Of a DNA stretch of 64,000 nucleotides, positions 59,099 through 64,000 are shown piece after piece. Every line of letters starts with the position of its first letter. Position 1 is the first letter of the stretch. A program made the translations under genes and the position numbers. Source of the DNA: Pseudomonas mucidolens (GTDB lineage: Bacteria > Pseudomonadota > Gammaproteobacteria > Pseudomonadales > Pseudomonadaceae); contig NZ_LT629802.1 in NCBI RefSeq assembly GCF_900106045.1, forward strand, positions 3,348,001-3,412,000, written 5' to 3'. The notes under the pieces were generated by a model that made no database searches, was not told the DNA's origin, and saw nothing but the letters and a program-made list of their open reading frames with translations.

Positions 59099-60073
59099 TC
59101 AAACCTGGTTTTCCTGGTCGGTAAACAAATCACTGAACAGCATGCTCGACAAATAGCGCTCACCGGAATCCGGCAGCACCACGACAATGGTCTTGCCCTG
59201 CATTTCCGGCTTCTGTGCCAGGCGCACCGCCACGGCCATCGCCGCGCCGCAGGAGATACCACTAAGAATTCCCTCTTCCTGCATCAGACGCAGGGCCATC
59301 GCCTTGGATTCCTCATCGCTGACCAACTCCACCCGGTCCACCATCGACAGGTCGAGGTTTTTCGGCACAAAACCGGCGCCGATTCCCTGGATCTTGTGCG
59401 GGCTGGGCTTGATTTCCTCACCGGCCAACGCCTGGGTAATCACCGGTGAACTGATGGGCTCCACGGCCACTGAGAGAATCGGCTTGCCCTGAGTATGCTT
59501 GATATAGCGCGACACGCCCGTAAGCGTGCCACCGGTGCCGACCCCCGCCACCAGCACATCCACCGCGCCATCGGTGTCGTTCCAGATTTCCGGGCCGGTG
59601 GTTTTTTCATGAATCGCCGGGTTGGCCGGGTTATCGAACTGCGCCGGCATGAAGTACTTGGCCGGATCGCTGGCGAGGATTTCAGTGGCCTTTTCGATCG
59701 CCCCCTTCATCCCCTTGGCGGGTTCGGTCAGCACCAGCTCCGCTCCCAGGGCCTTGAGGACCTTGCGCCGCTCCAGGCTCATGGACGCCGGCATGGTCAG
59801 CATCAACTTGTAGCCACGGGCCGCGGCGACAAACGCCAGGCCGATGCCGGTGTTGCCCGAAGTGGGTTCGACAATGGTCATGCCGGACTTGAGTTTGCCA
59901 CTGCTTTCAGCGTCCCAGATCATGTTCGCGCCAATCCGGCACTTCACCGAATAGCCCGGATTACGTCCCTCGATCTTGGCCAGAATGGTCACGCCACGCG
60001 GGGCAATACGGTTGATCTGAACCAGGGGCGTGTTACCGATGGAGTGCGCGTTGTCTGCAAAAATGCGGCTCAT
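59099..60073 (-). CDS. cysK: Cysteine synthase A
   Basis: A PLP enzyme joining sulfide and O-acetylserine. The PLP lysine is Lys44 in GYSVKCRIG, with TSGNTG at 71-76 and GISCGAA near 270. 324 residues, the CysK length. I chose the ATG at 60073; the extension to 60130 is not homologous. It is divergent from the DUF748 gene. Sulfur repression of its promoter in 60074-60199 is likely but I did not identify a site. Confidence 0.94.
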   Translation of the reverse strand: MSRIFADNAHSIGNTPLVQINRIAPRGVTILAKIEGRNPGYSVKCRIGANMIWDAESSGKLKSGMTIVEPTSGNTGIGLAFVAAARGYKLMLTMPASMSLERRKVLKALGAELVLTEPAKGMKGAIEKATEILASDPAKYFMPAQFDNPANPAIHEKTTGPEIWNDTDGAVDVLVAGVGTGGTLTGVSRYIKHTQGKPILSVAVEPISSPVITQALAGEEIKPSPHKIQGIGAGFVPKNLDLSMVDRVELVSDEESKAMALRLMQEEGILSGISCGAAMAVAVRLAQKPEMQGKTIVVVLPDSGERYLSSMLFSDLFTDQENQV

Positions 60074-60199
60074 GGCGGGATCCTTAAGGCGGCGTTCAAG
60101 AAGGCAACAAGGGTATGCCTCGGACTTCAAGGCGTCTAGTCACTGGAACGTTGAGGCGACTTGGAGAGTCAATCGCCTACACGTTGGGAGGAGACTCTT

Positions 60200-61276
60200 A
60201 TGAAACGTCGCTACAGTTGGCCGTTAGTGACCGTCGCCGGGCTAGTGGTCTTGCTTGTCATACTGAACATCGCCCTACCGTATCTGGTGCGCGACTACTT
60301 GAATGAAAAACTCGCCGACATGGGCGACTACCGGGGCCAGATCACCGATGTAGATCTGGCCCTGTGGCGCGGAGCCTATCGGATAAACGGCCTGCAGATC
60401 GTCAAGGTCGACGGCAAGGTCCCAGTGCCGTTCGTCGATGCGCCGCAGATCGACCTGGCCGTGAGCTGGCATTCGTTGTGGTACGACCAGGCGGTCGTGG
60501 CCGAGGTGCAATTCATCAAGCCTGAAGTGAATTTCGTCGACGGCGGCGCCAATAAGCAGGCCTCCCAGACAGGTCGCGGCACCGATTGGCGCGAACAGTT
60601 GGCCAAGCTCCTCCCCATCACCCTCAACGAAGTACGCATCAATGACGGAAAAATCACCTTCCGTAACTTCAGCTCAAAACCCCCGGTCAATATCGGCGCC
60701 ACCGACGTCAACGCCAGCCTCTACAACCTGACAAACGTGGTGGATGTCGAGGGCAAGCGTGATGCACGTTTCGAGGGTAAAGCCCTGCTGCTCGGACATG
60801 CACCTCTCGAAGCCAGCGCCACCTTCGACCCGCTGAGCGATTTCGAAGACTTCGACTTCCGCTTGCGCGCCCGTGACATCCAACTCAAGCGCATGAATGA
60901 CTTCGCCGCGGCCTATGGCAAATTCGACTTCAAAGCGGGTACCGGCGACGTAGTGATCGAAGCCCAGGCCGAGAATGCGCAGCTCACTGGCTACATCAAG
61001 CCGTTGCTGCGCGACGTCGAGGTATTCGACTGGCAGCAGGACGTGGAAGACAAGGACAAGGGGATTTTCCGCTCGATCTGGGAGGCGGTGGTGGGCGCCG
61101 GCGAAACGCTGCTGAAAAACCAGAGCAAAAACCAGTTTGCCACCCGCGTGGAATTGAGTGGCAGCGTGCATCAGCAAGATATCAGCGCGTTCCAGGCGTT
61201 TTTGCAGATTTTACGTAATGGTTTCATTCAGGCGTTCAACGCCCGTTATGAACAGCCCAAGCCCAGCGCGGAGTGA
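60200..61276 (+). CDS. DUF748 domain protein, AsmA-like
   Basis: 358 residues with a single N-terminal membrane helix (about 8-28) followed by a beta-rich region that repeats short strand patterns, as in AsmA/DUF748 proteins. These are membrane-anchored, largely periplasmic proteins linked to lipid or outer-membrane homeostasis. Function here is unknown. It starts at an ATG at 60200 with GGGAGGAGA upstream. The next gene is separated by 403 bases holding a long repeat and a promoter. Confidence 0.85.
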   Translation: MKRRYSWPLVTVAGLVVLLVILNIALPYLVRDYLNEKLADMGDYRGQITDVDLALWRGAYRINGLQIVKVDGKVPVPFVDAPQIDLAVSWHSLWYDQAVVAEVQFIKPEVNFVDGGANKQASQTGRGTDWREQLAKLLPITLNEVRINDGKITFRNFSSKPPVNIGATDVNASLYNLTNVVDVEGKRDARFEGKALLLGHAPLEASATFDPLSDFEDFDFRLRARDIQLKRMNDFAAAYGKFDFKAGTGDVVIEAQAENAQLTGYIKPLLRDVEVFDWQQDVEDKDKGIFRSIWEAVVGAGETLLKNQSKNQFATRVELSGSVHQQDISAFQAFLQILRNGFIQAFNARYEQPKPSAE

Positions 61277-61369
61277 AAAGGCAATCCTGGTCAAGCAAGG
61301 CTGAACCACTGTGGCGAGGCTTGTCTGCGATAGGGCTTGATGGAGTAAGTCTGTGGCTAGGGGCTTGTC

Positions 61370-61508
61370 CTGTGGCGAGGGGGCTTGTCCCCCGTTGGGC
61401 TGCGCAGCAGCCCCAAAAACCAGCCGCTGAGGACTGCCTGATACACCGCATCCTTCTTTAATTGGGGCCGCTGCGCAGCCCAACGGGGGACAAGCCCCCT
61501 CGCCACAG
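61370..61508. repeat. Long inverted repeat, 45-bp arms (copy 3)
   Basis: Arms 61370-61414 and 61464-61508 pair with one mismatch and share almost the whole arm with copy 1. Fragments of the same arm lie just before it (about 61309-61328 and 61350-61370) and after it (about 61509-61526), as if the element had been partly duplicated or had decayed. The gap 61277-61679 has no gene. Confidence 0.94.
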
Positions 61509-61620
61509 ACAAGCCTCCTCTCCACTGGATAGTGTTTGGCACGCGACTTTCTTAAATGAACAGCGTTGCAAGCACAGTTGAGCGTGACCGGCCATTCAGA
61601 GACTGAATAACCCGTCTGCG

Positions 61621-61650
61621 TTCACAGTCGCCGAGGCCACGCGGTATAGT
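61621..61650 (+). promoter_or_regulatory. Candidate sigma-70 promoter of the MoxR-VWA operon
   Basis: TTCACA (61621-61626) and TATAGT (61645-61650) are 18 bases apart. A start near 61657 would leave a leader of about 23 bases with GAGGAATAA ahead of the MoxR ATG. Confidence 0.55.
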
Positions 61651-61679
61651 CGGACATTGCTGATTTCGAGGAATAACCG

Positions 61680-62525
61680 ATGAAGTTCGAAGGCACCCAG
61701 GCCTACGTTGCCACTGATGACCTGAAACTGGCCGTCAACGCCGCCATCACCCTGGAGCGCCCGTTGCTGGTCAAGGGCGAACCGGGCACGGGCAAGACCA
61801 TGCTCGCCGAGCAACTGGCCGAATCCTTCGGTGCCAGATTGATCACCTGGCATATCAAGTCCACCACCAAAGCTCACCAGGGTTTGTACGAGTACGATGC
61901 GGTCAGCCGCCTGCGGGATTCGCAACTGGGCGTGGACAAGGTTCACGATGTGCGCAATTACCTGAAGAAAGGCAAGCTCTGGGAGGCGTTCGAGTCCGAG
62001 GAGCGGGTGATCCTGTTGATTGATGAGATCGACAAGGCCGATATCGAGTTCCCCAACGACCTGCTGCAAGAACTCGACAAGATGGAGTTCTACGTCTACG
62101 AAATCGACGAGACCATCAAGGCCAAGAAACGCCCGATCATCATCATTACCTCCAACAACGAGAAAGAACTGCCGGATGCGTTCCTGCGCCGCTGCTTCTT
62201 CCATTACATCGCCTTCCCCGATCGCACTACCCTGCAGAAAATCGTCGATGTGCATTACCCCGACATCAAGAAAGACCTGGTCAGCGAAGCACTCGACGTG
62301 TTTTTCGACGTGCGCAAGGTACCGGGCCTGAAGAAAAAACCCTCCACCTCCGAACTGGTCGATTGGCTCAAGCTGCTAATGGCCGACAACATCGGCGAAG
62401 CAGTGTTGCGCGAACGTGATCCGACCAAGGCCATCCCACCGCTGGCCGGCGCCCTGGTGAAGAACGAACAGGATGTGCAACTGCTTGAACGCCTGGCGTT
62501 CATGAGCCGTCGCGGCACTCGATAA
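61680..62525 (+). CDS. MoxR family AAA+ ATPase
   Basis: 281 residues. It has Walker A GEPGTGKT (33-40), Walker B LLIDEIDKA, sensor-like ITSNNEKELPDAFLRRC and an Arg finger. MoxR proteins act as chaperones that mature or activate partner complexes, here presumably with the VWA protein encoded ten bases downstream. The client is unknown; nothing nearby points to it. It starts at an ATG at 61680. Confidence 0.93.
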   Translation: MKFEGTQAYVATDDLKLAVNAAITLERPLLVKGEPGTGKTMLAEQLAESFGARLITWHIKSTTKAHQGLYEYDAVSRLRDSQLGVDKVHDVRNYLKKGKLWEAFESEERVILLIDEIDKADIEFPNDLLQELDKMEFYVYEIDETIKAKKRPIIIITSNNEKELPDAFLRRCFFHYIAFPDRTTLQKIVDVHYPDIKKDLVSEALDVFFDVRKVPGLKKKPSTSELVDWLKLLMADNIGEAVLRERDPTKAIPPLAGALVKNEQDVQLLERLAFMSRRGTR

Positions 62526-62535
62526 GGACCTTGCC

Positions 62536-63714
62536 ATGCTGCTCAACCTGTTCAACGAAATGCGCGCAGCCAAAGTGCCGGTCTCGGTGCGCGAACTGCT
62601 GGACTTGATCAACGCCCTGAAACAACGGGTGACCTTCGCCGACATGGATGAATTCTACTACTTGTCCCGGGCGATTCTGGTGAAGGACGAGCGCCATTTC
62701 GACAAGTTCGACCGGGCATTCGGTGCGTATTTCAAGGGTTTGGAAAAACTCGACGATCATTTGCAGGCGCTGATTCCCGAAGACTGGCTGCGCAAGGAGT
62801 TCGAGCGCTCGTTGAGTGATGAAGAGCGAGCGCAGATCCAGTCCCTCGGCGGCCTGGACGAACTGATCGAAGCATTCAAGAAACGTCTGGAAGAACAGAA
62901 GGAGCGCCACGCCGGCGGCAACAAGTGGATCGGCACCGGGGGCACCAGCCCGTTCGGCTCCGGCGGTTTCAACCCCGAAGGCATTCGCGTGGGGGATGCC
63001 GGCAAGCGCCAGGGCAAGGCGGTCAAAGTCTGGGACCAGCGCGAGTACAAGAACCTCGACGATTCGGTCGAACTCGGCACGCGCAATATCAAAGTGGCCC
63101 TGCGCCGCCTGCGCAAGTTTGCGCGCCAGGGCGCGGCGGAAGAGCTGGACATTGATGGCACCATCGACCACACCGCCCGCGACGCCGGCCTGCTGAATAT
63201 CCAGATGCGCCCGGAACGGCGCAACACAGTCAAGCTGCTGTTGCTGTTCGATATCGGTGGCTCGATGGATGCCCATGTGAAGATCTGCGAGGAACTGTTT
63301 TCGGCCTGCAAGACCGAATTCAAACACTTGGAGTACTTTTACTTTCACAACTTCGTTTATGAGTCGGTGTGGAAGAACAACCTGCGCCGCACCTCCGAAC
63401 GCACCTCGACCCAGGACTTGCTGCACAAGTACGGCGCCGACTACAAAGTGATCTTCATCGGCGACGCGGCGATGGCACCGTATGAAATCACCCAGGCGGG
63501 TGGCAGTGTCGAGCACTGGAACGAGGAGCCCGGGTATGTGTGGATGCAGCGCTTCATGGAGAAGTACAAGAAGTTGATCTGGATTAATCCGTATCCAAAA
63601 GATACGTGGGATTACACCTCGTCAACCAATATCGTACGGGACCTGATCGAGGACCAGATGTATCCGCTGACCTTGCGCGGGTTGGAAGAAGGCATGCGCT
63701 TTTTGTCCAAGTAG
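62536..63714 (+). CDS. VWA (CoxE-like) domain protein
   Basis: 392 residues with an N-terminal helical region and a C-terminal von Willebrand A domain. The metal-binding site is DIGGSMD from Asp239 (Asp-x-Gly-x-Ser), with a later Asp/Thr set around FIGDAAMA. CoxE/YehP-type proteins pair with MoxR ATPases in metal-enzyme maturation or complex assembly. It forms a two-gene unit with the upstream ATPase. Confidence 0.9.
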   Translation: MLLNLFNEMRAAKVPVSVRELLDLINALKQRVTFADMDEFYYLSRAILVKDERHFDKFDRAFGAYFKGLEKLDDHLQALIPEDWLRKEFERSLSDEERAQIQSLGGLDELIEAFKKRLEEQKERHAGGNKWIGTGGTSPFGSGGFNPEGIRVGDAGKRQGKAVKVWDQREYKNLDDSVELGTRNIKVALRRLRKFARQGAAEELDIDGTIDHTARDAGLLNIQMRPERRNTVKLLLLFDIGGSMDAHVKICEELFSACKTEFKHLEYFYFHNFVYESVWKNNLRRTSERTSTQDLLHKYGADYKVIFIGDAAMAPYEITQAGGSVEHWNEEPGYVWMQRFMEKYKKLIWINPYPKDTWDYTSSTNIVRDLIEDQMYPLTLRGLEEGMRFLSK

Positions 63715-63735
63715 ACGAGCTGTTTTCCGCTTGCG

Positions 63736-63839
63736 CCTGTAGGAGCGAGCTTGCTCGCGAAGGTCGTTAACCATGACGCGGGAAACCTGGCTCCCCGAGG
63801 CGCTCTCAGGTTTTTCGCGAGCAAGCTCGCTCCTACAGG
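63736..63839. repeat. Classic Pseudomonas REP pair (REPIN)
   Basis: The 26-base arm at 63736-63761 (CCTGTAGGAGCGAGCTTGCT and continuing CGCGAA) is repeated perfectly inverted at 63814-63839, with a 52-base centre. This is the GTAGGAGCGAGCTTGCTCGCG type widespread in fluorescent pseudomonads, mobilised by RAYT transposases; no RAYT gene is in the window. It separates the VWA gene from the next gene. Confidence 0.95.
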
Positions 63840-63843
63840 GCTG

Positions 63844-64000
63844 TCAGCGATTGGAAAATCGCTGCATATACTCAAGGTGCTGACGATGCGCCGTTTCCTG
63901 CAGCACCGGCACCAGCCTGATCTTCTCTCCCGGCAAGCACTGCGCCAAGCGCGCCAGCGACAACGGCGTCACCGCCCCCAACCGCGGGTAACCGCCAATG
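63844..64000 (-). CDS. C-terminus of a carboxyltransferase-like protein (PxpC/KipA family), partial
   Basis: The last 51 codons of a minus-strand gene that continues past the right edge. The visible GGYPRLGAVTPLSLARLAQCLPG segment is typical of the end of the biotin-dependent carboxyltransferase/5-oxoprolinase subunit C family. The stop is at 63844-63846. Only the tail is seen, so the assignment is moderate. Confidence 0.65.
   Translation of the reverse strand, partial: IGGYPRLGAVTPLSLARLAQCLPGEKIRLVPVLQETAHRQHLEYMQRFSNR

Overview
The window looks like chromosomal DNA of a Pseudomonas of the fluorescens group. It has high GC and dense short-spaced operons with ATGA/GTGA overlaps. Its gene order, as I remember it, matches P. 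aeruginosa PAO1 blocks (moaA; TetR-rgsA-tatD-holB-tmk-mltG-pabC-fab cluster-rne-murB-lpxK-comEC; gacS-ldhA; the azoR/LysR/PpiA/ABC block; the ECF sigma/KAS III block; hrpA; aceK; lpxO; cysK; MoxR/VWA). Pseudomonas REP-type inverted repeats lie between genes. I saw no tRNA, rRNA, CRISPR, phage or insertion sequence. Nearly all of it is core genome. Comparisons with PAO1 are from memory, not from a search.

Layout. 1-1394: a truncated lipoprotein and moaA. 1534-15762: on the minus strand, a TetR regulator, tatD, holB, tmk, mltG, pabC, fabF, acpP, fabG, fabD, plsX, rpmF and yceD, then maf (+), then sppA, a HAD phosphatase and rluC. This block covers DNA replication, cell-wall cleavage, fatty-acid and phospholipid initiation and ribosome parts. 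A probable RgsA small RNA (about 2505-2622, +) sits between the TetR gene and tatD. The pilZ gene expected between holB and tatD is absent. 15763-19759: rne, with a long structured leader and an Arg-rich repetitive tail. 19804-24174: a molybdenum hydroxylase operon (iorA-iorB-xdhC-cytidylyltransferase). 24400-31252: murB, ptpA, kdsB, a Trm112 protein, lpxK, exbD, exbB and comEC, covering peptidoglycan, Kdo/lipid A and envelope energy transduction. 31388-36770: a DUF2062 gene, gacS, ldhA and two small genes. 36844-45280: transporters, an azoreductase with a divergent LysR gene, an alpha/beta hydrolase, PpiA, an ABC exporter, aqpZ and a FemAB-like protein. 45474-49374: an OprO/OprP-type porin and an operon of KAS III, ECF sigma factor and zinc-type anti-sigma factor. 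49598-55314: hrpA and aceK. 55513-58912: two EamA transporters, a previously unlisted 54-codon ORF with its own promoter, and lpxO. 59099-64000: cysK, a DUF748 protein, a MoxR ATPase with its VWA partner, and the end of a carboxyltransferase-like gene.

The most interesting non-coding signals are the RgsA locus, the hairpin-rich rne leader, three copies of a long inverted repeat with 45-bp arms, one classic REP pair, the 54-codon ORF with a promoter overlapped by an inverted repeat, and two unassigned palindromes near the porin and azoR. I did not find a convincing new multi-gene system. The best leads are regulatory and small-ORF candidates.
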